Source: Steinernema hermaphroditum (taxonomy: Eukaryota; Nematoda; Chromadorea; Rhabditida; Steinernematidae). Taken from it: a stretch of 64,000 nt of DNA. The first letter of the stretch is position 1, and each line of letters starts with the position of its first letter. Below, one piece after another: positions 55,270 to 64,000 of this stretch. A program made the translations under genes and the position numbers. The stretch covers positions 16,082,769 to 16,146,768 of the forward strand of contig CM059624.1 in NCBI GenBank assembly GCA_030435675.1. Reading direction: 5' to 3'. The notes beneath the pieces were generated by a model. The model was not told where the DNA came from and made no database searches. It saw only the letters and a list, made by a program, of their open reading frames with translations.

Positions 55270-56050
55270 TTGGGAATAAGATCCTGCCGTTTTTTTTGTT
55301 GATTAAAAAAGGAACTTTTATGCCACAACAATAACAAGGCATTAATCTTTATTAACAATATATCCACTTTTGTTGCCTCGACCTGTCGGTCTACCAGTTT
55401 GTCGGTTCCTATTCTCTAAATATCGACAGGTCGGGAGTCGAAGAAGTCATTGATCCAGGTTTGGAGTTCTTTGTCATTTTCGAATGAAACACCCCTCATA
55501 TGGTTTGCCAGCGAGCGGAGCAGATGGTAGTCCGTTGGTGATGAGTCTGGAGAATGCGATGGATGTGGAAGAACTTCCCACTTCAGCTCGTGGAGTGCGT
55601 AATGGACGGCTTTTACAATTTACGGGTGGGTGCTGTCATACAGAAGGATGGTTTTTACTTCATGATTCGAGTTTTACTGTTGGATGATTCAAACGATGCA
55701 GCTGGTGGACGTACAAATTTTCGTTGACCGTCCTGTTCCGCTGCAGCATTTTCCAGTGTAGAAAGCCTTCACAATCCCACCATAAAGAACTCACTGTCTT
55801 GCTCTACACTCTGCGCAGTAACACTTTTTATTTTCTGGAGCGACCCATTGTTTTCTTTCCTTCTTATTGACATATAGGCACCACTTTTCATCGCCTGTGA
55901 CAATCCTGTACAGAACGCGATGCATGTCCCGAGCAGCTTCCGTGCATTGTAACCTAGACGGAAGGCTAAGAGAAGCACGTGCCGCAAATGGCGCTGTTTA
56001 CCTTCTGGAAAATGCATCTGAATTTCCTGAAATCCAGACACAGTATGGCT
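55270..56050 (-). pseudogene. Decayed mariner transposase
   Basis: Minus-strand pieces in different frames give TGDEKWC (first aspartate, about 55879-55899), KTILLYDSTHP (second, near 55630-55650) and HPSHSPDSSPTDYHLLRSL then TWINDFFDSRP (third, near 55480-55560). These match the mariner DD34D core and its HPPYSPDLAPSDYHLF hallmark. At least two frameshifts and several stops separate them. Terminal repeats were not identified. It is an inactive relic. Confidence 0.8.
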
Positions 56051-56456
56051 ATAAAATAAAACATGTTACAGCATTATTGTAAAGCAGAGATAGCTCTTTC
56101 AAACCATATGTTACAATCTGCGGCACAACAACAAAAAATACTGAAAACCGCAGATTAAACAAACGGCAAGAACTTATTCCGCAACCAAGTACATCCTCTA
56201 TTTGATCTGCATGCCCGATGACAGGATTCAAGGTTTTCTTCCTTTCACACTAATGCGTAAACAATTCGTCCAACAAACTTCAAAACACTCTTTGATGCTG
56301 CACTCACACAAATTATCTGAACCTTTTATGTGACGAGTCTTCCAAAACGAAATAGTAAATAGCCTTTTTATCTGCCTGAGGCAATACTTCTCGCGCGCTT
56401 AACTTTGATGCAGCCTTTAGAACGAACTTTACTCATTTATATTTCCAGGTTCTGCC

Positions 56457-57443
56457 ATGTCCGTCAGCTTTGAAACCTTCTACAATCGCGCTCTTGATGC
56501 TGCCTGCACCTACACCATAGTCATCTCCCTGATCACTTATTCCATACTCTACCACAACACGCCCCGTTCGATGAGGATCTTCGCGCGCTTCATGCTCAAC
56601 TTCTTCCTGTGGGACTTCGCAGCCCACGTCTTCTGGCTCGGCTTCCATCCCTATCCGATGATGCCACTCATGTGCTTTCGTCTCGACGGCTTCTTGGCGG
56701 ACTATGTATACAGCGAACTCTTCGGCCACGTCCTGATGATGCTCTCTCTGCTTACCAGTGTAAACGTTGCCGTTGGCCTGTTTCTCTCCTTCCAGTTCCG
56801 GTATCTGATCATCAAGTACGGAAAAACGGCGACGAAGAACAACGAGAAATATGCCTATGGATACTGTATCTTCATGCATATTCTTTGTTCGTCTGGATAC
56901 ATTGCCCTTTATCGCACTTGGCCAGTTCCCTTAGACAGCTACCCTGAACACGTAGCCAACGAAAACCAAAAGAATCTGTTCTGTTTTAACCACAAATCAG
57001 CCGGAAATCACCACTTCATTTTCAGCTTTTTCATCTTCATTGCTATAATCCTCACGGGAATAGCCATATTTGTGATGCTTTCCTTTAGAGAAGTCAACCG
57101 AAATCGAACGCTAATTGGCGAAAAAACCGCCAAAATGCAGAAAGTCTTTCTGGTTAGCCTGATATTCCTGTCAGGAATTCCGATCTTCGTGGGTGGCATT
57201 CCATGTCTTCTTGTTTTTTCGTTGTTCTACTTCCACGAGGCCCCTTATGCTCAAGAAGCCGCAGCAATTTCAATTCTGTTCATGTTTAACTATGGCCCTG
57301 CTATGTGTATGGTCTGCCTTGCCCTCTTCAGACCTTATAAGGAAGCCATAAAGTCCTGCTTTAGGAGAGTTATGATCATTATTCTATCGATGAGGTCTCA
57401 GTCTACGTCTATTGCTAATATAAATATGCCACGATATACATAA
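56457..57443 (+). CDS. Intronless Srh/Sri-like chemoreceptor (7TM)
   Basis: 328 residues. Landmarks are [77 protein letters not shown] after TM3, [19 protein letters not shown] in TM4, NLFCFNHKS in extracellular loop 2, [20 protein letters not shown] then VGGIP in TM6, and [20 protein letters not shown] in TM7. It pairs most closely with the receptor at 58467-59423 (shared F..QFRYL.I.YG and SGIPI..GG.P), which is adjacent and convergent, so the two probably arose by local duplication. A TATATTTCCAG acceptor ends nine bases before the ATG; AATAAA is at about 57486. Confidence 0.87.
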   Translation: MSVSFETFYNRALDAACTYTIVISLITYSILYHNTPRSMRIFARFMLNFFLWDFAAHVFWLGFHPYPMMPLMCFRLDGFLADYVYSELFGHVLMMLSLLTSVNVAVGLFLSFQFRYLIIKYGKTATKNNEKYAYGYCIFMHILCSSGYIALYRTWPVPLDSYPEHVANENQKNLFCFNHKSAGNHHFIFSFFIFIAIILTGIAIFVMLSFREVNRNRTLIGEKTAKMQKVFLVSLIFLSGIPIFVGGIPCLLVFSLFYFHEAPYAQEAAAISILFMFNYGPAMCMVCLALFRPYKEAIKSCFRRVMIIILSMRSQSTSIANINMPRYT

Positions 57444-58466
57444 TAATGATTGTTGAGTCCATTGCTCATTTGCTTTTGTCTGCAATAATAAATCTATAAA
57501 AAATCTAAGGGACATCCAAATAAAAGAAGCCGACTCGGGAAAAGTTTGTAATCCGGGCGGGACGTGCTCCGATTTTATACTTTTATGTGAATTACTGTTC
57601 CCGGTTTCTAAGGAGCATGTGGCCGAGCAACCGTGTGTTACACCTATTCGTAAACAGACCTTGACGTGCCCGAGATTACGCAATCACATGGAAAGAGTAG
57701 GCGCAGAATGCCTCCCTTTTTAAACACTAATCCGGGTGACGTAAGCGGACTGATCACCCGAGCCTTTTTTACTTTCTATGCTATGATCAGCATGATTTGT
57801 TCACCGATATGTAGATCCTCAAGGTTCTATTAAACCACTGGAACAAAAACGACTGTATTCTATATGATTTTCAGGAGTTTCAAATCCGATACTTGGTTAT
57901 GTTCACGGTTAAGTTTAGTTTTTGTACATCATTCTTTCCTTCTCACAAGGGAGTCTTCCGAAGTGTCCGCCTCAGATCGTGCCTAAAAATGGTACACAGC
58001 TTGACGTACATTAGCGAACGCTAAACCACAAAGGGCGATGGCTTTTTACGTATACTTCACCATATAGGCGTCCTTCAAAAGTTACGCGAGCGCGGATGTG
58101 GGCAGAGGCATTATTGCCGAATAGTTCCTAATGCCTATGTGGTCGTTCCGGAAAGGCTTCAGGCTTTTGCCTTTAAGTTTGCAAATCATGACAAGTGGAG
58201 GAATGGGGTGTTTATGTAAACATAGTAGGCACCTGTTCCACCGCATAGGTACAATGTAACTTGCCGTCAATCGTGAATATATCCTAAAAATTTGAATTTT
58301 CTCTGATGCTCGGCGCCTCGACGTCATCATCGGTTTAGCAGCCGGATGTATTGCGAACCTTGTCATCGTACGTAAAGGACAGATTTATTTATTCACTCGA
58401 AAAACATCTGAAAACGAAAATACTGAAAGTTCGGACAGACTACAACCACACATGAACTTGAAAGAT
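57444..58466. other. Intergenic between convergent receptors
   Basis: Only the 3' regions of two convergent receptor genes are expected here. No additional gene or repeat was recognised. Confidence 0.5.
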
Positions 58467-59423
58467 TTATAGGAAGACCTCAGTTTGGCCACGCATCGTC
58501 GCCATTCTGCTGCTGAGGATATCGCTACATCTCTTGAACGCGGCAATGACGGCATTACGGTAGGCTCTGAAGATGGCCAGACTGATGATGCACATTACGG
58601 AGCCGTAGTTAAGCATGATCATGATGCAGACGATAATGATGATTTGAGAGTAGCCATTTTGCGTGTGGTGCATAAGATAGAGACATATGACAATGGGAAC
58701 ACCTCCGAACAGAATGGGGATTCCGGAGAGAAGGAGAAGATTCAGAAGAAACATCTTTTGGAGTTTAGCTGTCTTGGCCCCGATCAGCCGTCTAGTTTCG
58801 CTCACTTTTCTAAAGGACAGAACGACCATGATGACTACGGTAACGATTATGATGACCATCAAGATCAGAAATGTGAAAATTTGGAGAAAGTTATCTTCTG
58901 GCTCGAGACAGAATAAGTGCTGTTCATCGTTATGCTCAATTTTGAGTTCATTGGCTGGCATGATCAAGTCCTTATAGAGCATAATGAAGGCAACCGTAAC
59001 CGAGATATGGACTATTACACAGTAGCCATATCCATAGGCCTTATGGAAATGGACGATCTTGCGGCCATATGCGATGAAGAGGTAGCGGAACTGGAAGGAG
59101 ACCCAGAGACCAACACATTGATTGATGGCACACAAAACGGATGCACACAAAATGAAATGTCCCAGGTTCTCGGAGAAGAAGTCCTTGGCCAGGAATCCGT
59201 CCAGTCGAAAGCAGGGCAGAGGCATCATCGGGTACGGGTGGAAGCCGATCCAGAGGACGTGGACGAGGAAGTCCCAGAAGATGATCGTCAAGAGGAAGCG
59301 GTTGCTGGTGGAGCGGGGTGTAAAGCGGTGTGTTACGGTGAGCGTGACAGCGTAGATGATCATGCTGTAGACCATGGTGATGTTAATCGCCGTGTTGTAG
59401 ATTGATGCGAGGGTGAAGAACAT
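58467..59423 (-). CDS. Intronless Srh/Sri-like chemoreceptor (7TM)
   Basis: 318 residues. Landmarks are [64 protein letters not shown] (N replacing the usual L/I), SFQFRYLFIAYGR after TM3, KAYGYGYCVIVHI in TM4, HLFCLEPED in extracellular loop 2, AKTAKLQKMFLLNLLLLSGI then FGGVP in TM6, and NYGSVMCIISLAIFRAYRNA in TM7. TPRSTSNRF lacks the methionine and basic pair present in the other members. ATTTTCAG ends 11 bases before the ATG on the minus strand. It is presumably chemosensory; nearest relative is 56457-57443. Confidence 0.86.
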   Translation of the reverse strand: MFFTLASIYNTAINITMVYSMIIYAVTLTVTHRFTPRSTSNRFLLTIIFWDFLVHVLWIGFHPYPMMPLPCFRLDGFLAKDFFSENLGHFILCASVLCAINQCVGLWVSFQFRYLFIAYGRKIVHFHKAYGYGYCVIVHISVTVAFIMLYKDLIMPANELKIEHNDEQHLFCLEPEDNFLQIFTFLILMVIIIVTVVIMVVLSFRKVSETRRLIGAKTAKLQKMFLLNLLLLSGIPILFGGVPIVICLYLMHHTQNGYSQIIIIVCIMIMLNYGSVMCIISLAIFRAYRNAVIAAFKRCSDILSSRMATMRGQTEVFL

Positions 59424-60639
59424 GGCTGGATTTTCTGAAAATGGTCTTATTTAGATAGAAATGAAACCAAGGGGAATTCCGCGCCATTCGAACACATAGA
59501 ATAGGTTGAAGAATATCTACACTTTGATGACTTTTCTGCGCGATATGAAGAACAGTTACAGGAACAAAGCGATTTCGGTAAATTACTTAAAGGCTCAATT
59601 GATTAAAACTGTTATTTTGGAGCTCTATGTGTGGCCTGCTATTATTGAAGAAACCTTATTGAGAACTTTTTCTCGTCAGCTCTGGTGAAACTGATAAGTT
59701 TTTTGTTTGTTATGTGTCGGCTTGATTAAGACTGGACTTGAAGACATGAGTGTTTTCCCAACTCATAGTATATTGCCAAAAAAGCTACAAGTTCGAGCGC
59801 ACTCATGACTAAGAAAATGACAACATTGAAGACGAATCACAGCTCAGATGGGGACGTTGTTTGTAACTGTTTCTTGAACAGGACTTAAAACGCTTTTTAA
59901 ATGTCTTCATATCGAGAGTTGAACCATAAGTCACTAGTTTTTGAGGTGCACTTCAAGTATAGGTACATAGACGCGCTTTGAACTTATACCGTATATGTGA
60001 AATCTACTAATTGCCACCACTCATAAAGATCAAATGTCATTGATAAGTGACAGTATCTCCTTAGTTGGTACTCAAATTGACACTTGATACATTATGTAGG
60101 GCCTTCTCGGACCCTCACACAAGTTTGCAACCAATGGTATATTCCTAAACATATCCCTACTGCACTCATACTAAACTTTTGTGACTTACACCTTAAAATC
60201 TACTGTAATATCCTTAAGCACAAGAGTCAAAAAAGTAACAAACAGAGGCGGACCACACGCAAAGGTCACTGTTGCGCAAAGTGCAAAGAAGTGTCACAAA
60301 TGTGACTGACACAGCGTGGCACATGTGTGGGCGCTATAAATTCCATTTAATGCAGGACGAAAACGGACTTTGATTAAGCAATGAATGCGAACGCATGGTT
60401 TGCGCAAACATTGAAGCGCGTTTTCCCTCATTTTTCCCTTATTGCGCACCCAAATGAGCAAACAATCAACTCTTTGGACACGGCGACCCGCACGTGGCAA
60501 TTGCAGTTTTTTCTGAATGAATGAAGCGGGTCCGCCAAGATCGAAAAGTGGGTGTATGTTGCAAAGAGTGCAATGTCACAGAACGTTGCATGCACAGAGA
60601 AGCATCGGGAAAAGCTAAGCTTTGGCAAGGTGACATGGG

Positions 60640-60790
60640 AGGATACTCATGGCTAATGAGTATTATGTTCCACAAGCAATATGTCAAATGTAATGTAATC
60701 TGCTTTGGGTGAAAACAACTCCTTCCCATCCCAGCGTACCATTATGAAAGGAAGGAAGTGACTAAGCCCTTTCCGATGTTCGCTTGCATG
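60640..60790 (+). repeat. Dispersed repeat R4, copy 1
   Basis: Blocks TAATGAGTATTATGTTC, AATGTAATGTAATCTGCTTT, GTGAAAACAACTCCTTCCC and AAAGGAAGGAAGTGACTAAG recur in order in the other R4 copies. Confidence 0.65.
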
Positions 60791-60929
60791 TAAACAGGCG
60801 TGGGGAATGCTAAAGATCATTTGAGAAGGCTCCTCGTGAAAATGTCACGACAACCCACAGTATCCGATTCGATCTGAATTGGACTATTTTTGTGTATTGA
60901 AGAACAGTGAGACATCTTTTACACCAGCA

Positions 60930-61110
60930 CAGTTTGACCAAAGACCGGGCCCGCTCCGTTCGCTGTGCTTCATCGCCTACCGGAATCAGCCGCTTGGCCG
61001 CTCCTGCGACCACTGATGGGATCAGCGCGTTCGACTCTGAGGCCGAAGCCAGAAGGAGACTGACGACTACGGTGTGATGATATGCCTTTTTGTGCTCATA
61101 ATACGTCTTG
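60930..61110 (-). repeat. Composite repeat, 5' half (R2), minus copy
   Basis: On the minus strand CGCAAGACGTATTATGAGCA, CACACCGTAGTCGTCAGTCT, CTTCTGGCTTCGGC and GGCTGATTCCGGTAGGCG follow the order of the copy at 36709. The open frame through it is not conserved in other copies. Confidence 0.6.
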
Positions 61111-61649
61111 CGACATTCCATCTTCTTGAATCTAGGATATAAAGCCATAGATTCGAGAAAATAGAAGGATAAACAGACCCCTAGGCGCAAGACTAAATTG
61201 GTATGATTGTGATTTGAGTACATTAAATAATTATATTGGTTGGTTTTTATTGGTTTTCTACACACTTTTAGATCGGTAGACAGACTAGGTTTTGTTATGA
61301 GTTCTGGGAATGAAAGTCGCACCCGAGTTCCAAATACCGCATTTAGTACAGTTTTAACTGGGATCACGTCTGCAGCCCTTTCGCGAGATGTTTCTAAGTT
61401 GGATGAGCTCGTTCTCGTCTGTAAAGCACTTAGCGGCTTCCGCTATGTGTGCTCATCCGGATCCGCTATGACTGAGCTTCTTGTACGTACTCCGGAAAAA
61501 CACTGTCCTGTCGCAATCATAAACGATGTCGTCGACATCGCTCGACATAGTCATCTAAACTCGTATAAACGACTTGCCTTAAAATGGAGAGCTGAGCCGA
61601 ATTGAAGCCCGCTACTAATACCTACGAAGGGGGGCTGTTATGGTTACCA

Positions 61650-61765
61650 GCGGATATGTGAAATGCAATGTAATCCGTTGGGAGTGAAAACACCTTTTTT
61701 CCCGTACAATTTGCCTATCCGAAGAAAAAGGAGTGACTAAGCCGTCTCGGATTTGTTATTACATG
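61650..61765 (+). repeat. Dispersed repeat R4, copy 2
   Basis: GCAATGTAATCCGTTGGGAG, TGAAAACACC and AAAAAGGAGTGACTAAGCCG, then TCTCGGATTTGTTATTACAT, matching copies 1 and 4. Confidence 0.6.
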
Positions 61766-61974
61766 CCAGCAACTACATTCTCACCGTTAGCGCGAAAACT
61801 AAAGTGTTAATTAGCTGAGTTACGCATGTCAAAAAGTCGGAAAACATATCTTTTCACATAGGTCACCATCTCGTGTGGACAAAAGCGATGAGTTCTTAAG
61901 AATATTAATGCGAGGAACATGGAGAAAGAGACGATGAGAAGAGATTAATTAGGCTCACCGGCCTCATCTCTGTC

Positions 61975-62070
61975 AGCCGGAAAGTAATCTTCGGCGAAAA
62001 CAACTCCAGCCCATACGACTCTCCTATGTAACAGGAAGGAAATGACACTAATCTGTCTCGGCTTTGCCGC
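61975..62070 (+). repeat. Dispersed repeat R4, copy 3 (diverged)
   Basis: GCGAAAACAACTCCAGCCCA and AACAGGAAGGAAATGACAC, then TCTGTCTCGG, a diverged R4 core. Confidence 0.5.
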
Positions 62071-63549
62071 GATTAAAAACACACCGCCCAGGATCAAAAG
62101 TCGACGCCCGTAATGCATTAGCGTTGAGTTGCTTATCGCTTAATCGTACATGGGTTTTCTTTACTACAATACGTAAGACATTGACGCGAACGGCAATCTG
62201 TCGACCACTTAGGGCGCCTTCGAATGAAATGAAACACGGAAAGACACAGACCACATCACAGTTGTACGACAGCATCACTACTAATCTCTAAATGGCTAAT
62301 AAAGAGGCTTTCAGCAAGGCGCTGAGCACCGGATCAGGGAATGTTTATGTGTCCTATTTGTTATAATTATCTCTTCAGTTCAGGCACACGATAGGTGTCC
62401 AAGGTGTCCCAAAAAAGGGCATCGCAGAGAGACGTCTAGAAAGTCATTTTTGAGTGCATTCAATAGTGAGAATGCCGGTTTCCATACTTTTTGCTTGTAC
62501 GTCCATGTACGTCCATTGAAGGTATCCGTGACGGCCCGCGCCCTCATAACAGTAAGAATTCCTGAAAAGTAAACTTATACATTAGGCTCCGGACAAACGG
62601 AGAGAGTTCCACATTCATTTTTTGCGTGGAGCCTACCATCTAGGCTTCTCTCAGACTCATGATTTTAGATTTAAAGAGAGCCCGAAGAGCGAACCCTGTA
62701 GTCTTCATAGTTCCGCACATTCGCTAGCATCGAAGAAGTTTCCTTGAATGTCTGGAGGATGAAAATAACGCCTTCCACATGATCGAGGCACTGCAACGTC
62801 TTCTTCGGAATCCTTATCCTGGAGATATAATGCCCAGCTCAAAATTCTGGAGCTCGATTTTCATACAATCGTACAGCTTATTACGCCATCACCAAGTTAA
62901 ATATATGCCCTACTTTAACCCCATTCTTTGAAAAGATTACAGTTCAGCCATAGCCAAACCTTTAGCTTAGCAACATGGGCTGTGGTAGTCGCTACGGCCG
63001 AGCAACTTGTAAATTTCGTACCCGGCCTTTTCTAAAGATTACTGGGCACGAACTCATCTGTATATTTTCAATATTCGACAAAAAAAAGTATACGTAATAT
63101 TCCGGGATTGCTGTGCTGACCCAGGTCCATCCCCTCCTGAGGAATATTATCCTTGCGCAAAAGTCCCAAAAATTCGACTTTAATAATCGCTAGCCTTGTC
63201 ACAATTTATATTCCCTAACTACGCCATGCCAGTTTCGACCTACTTCACATTTGCACTCGGCACTCGCAGAACATTTTCGGGCATCAGAGAGAGAAGCAAT
63301 GGGTTGACTCCGCGGACCAGATACTGAAGGAGAGATACCACCGATTCCTACAGCGAAATGTGAGCAGTAAATACGAAAATGGGTACATTCGCGTCTACGA
63401 GTACGGTAATCCATCTGTTGATAATGTCACTTCGCGTGCGTATCCCGTCTTGACGTAAACTTCGAAAAACTCTATAAATACTCATTTCGTATTTGTTTTT
63501 CTTTATCCTATCCTTCGTCACGGCGGCGCTACTCATTACGATGAGGATG

Positions 63550-63870
63550 GCGCTAATGAGTATTGTGTTCACCAAGCGATGTGCCTAATGTAATGTAATC
63601 CGTTGTGTGCGAAAACATCTCACAAAAAATATATAAAAAGACCGAAGCGAGTGAGTAATAAGCATCTGACTACTGAGACGTATCAGATGGCCGACGCCAT
63701 GAGGCTTGGAGGTGGCATTTAAATAAAAGCATGTTCGGATAATGAGACTAATGGAAAGGAAAAACACTTCGATAAAAACAAGGAAATACGAATTTCCCAT
63801 ATCACCTTTATGAAGGAAAGAGAGTGACTAAGCTTTGTGGGAATTGTTTTGAACTCTGGGGAAATACATT
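63550..63870 (+). repeat. Dispersed repeat R4, copy 4, split by 170 bp
   Basis: The left half (CTAATGAGTATTGTGTTC, TAATGTAATGTAATCCGTTG, GCGAAAACATCTC) ends near 63620. The right half (TTTATGAAGGAAAGAGAGTG, ACTAAGC) resumes near 63790. The other copies lack the intervening 170 bp, so this is either an insertion here or a deletion ancestral to them. Confidence 0.55.
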
Positions 63871-64000
63871 CCTACCAGGAAGTCCGCTCCTTTGGAAAGA
63901 CTAATGGATGACCGTAGGAAAGAGGTTATCGCTTTGACGCTTCTCGTCGAATAGGTAGATTGATAGCTTGTATGAAATGAGCAATAAGTACTAGCATACT

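Larger units (their letters stand above)
59424..64000. other. Gene-free end of window, repeats
   Basis: No coding gene is supported. The 121-codon (61240-61605, +) and 185-codon (60810-61367, -) frames lack recognisable domains, and the latter overlaps an R2 copy. Four copies of dispersed repeat R4 and one R2 copy were found. Confidence 0.5.

Noticed and set aside
60810..61367. 185-codon open frame (-)
   Set aside because: It crosses an R2 repeat copy whose reading frame is not kept in the other copies.
1..64000. CRISPR arrays, bacterial operons, phage genes, rRNA genes
   Set aside because: None seen; the spliced genes show this is animal nuclear DNA, and the direct repeats present are transposon ends or decayed dispersed repeats.

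Overview
The window is nuclear DNA from a nematode, probably a rhabditid-type chromadorean. The evidence is families of nematode-specific serpentine chemoreceptors, an orthologue of the C. elegans calmodulin-like gene cal-1, GT-AG introns mostly 36-50 nt long, and splice acceptors placed just 5' of start codons, as expected for spliced-leader trans-splicing. Base composition is moderate, coding density is low and decayed mobile DNA is plentiful. I cannot name the species.

Layout. 1-7.0 kb: no gene I can defend. 7.0-8.7 kb: cal-1 (four exons, +). 9.4-10.0 kb: decayed mariner. 11.2-12.2 kb: intronless chemoreceptor (-). 12.7-15.3 kb: PIF/Harbinger transposon with an intact spliced transposase, a broken MADF-type partner and long inverted ends built from a 7-bp repeat. 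15.5-17.2 kb: protein disulfide isomerase (-). 18.6-19.5 kb: intronless chemoreceptor (+). 20.7-22.3 kb: six-exon secreted cysteine-rich protein of unknown type. 25.3-27.1 kb: Srv/Srg-like chemoreceptor A with a small inverted-repeat transposon in one intron. 29-41 kb: dispersed-repeat territory holding a four-exon rhodopsin-like receptor (30.6-31.9 kb) and an intronless chemoreceptor (33.1-34.1 kb, -). 42.4-59.4 kb: chemoreceptor-rich block with four more intronless receptors (42.4, 51.9, 56.5 and 58.5 kb) and Srv/Srg-like genes B (44.3-45.7 kb, -) and C (48.7-51.0 kb, +, last exon out of frame), plus a second mariner relic. 59.4-64 kb: repeats only.

The window is therefore an arm-like chemosensory cluster of eleven 7TM receptor genes from three families, around two conserved housekeeping genes (cal-1 and PDI). 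The receptors are not an operon: they occur on both strands with long repeat-filled gaps. The seven intronless receptors are clearly paralogous; all keep a cysteine before TM3 and one in the second extracellular loop. The three Srv/Srg-like genes share almost identical exon lengths.

The less ordinary content is (i) the Harbinger element with minisatellite inverted ends, (ii) an intronless Str-superfamily subfamily, (iii) the CC-rich secreted protein, (iv) two hAT-like foldback elements with target duplications, and (v) a dispersed composite repeat with inverted ends present in at least nine pieces.
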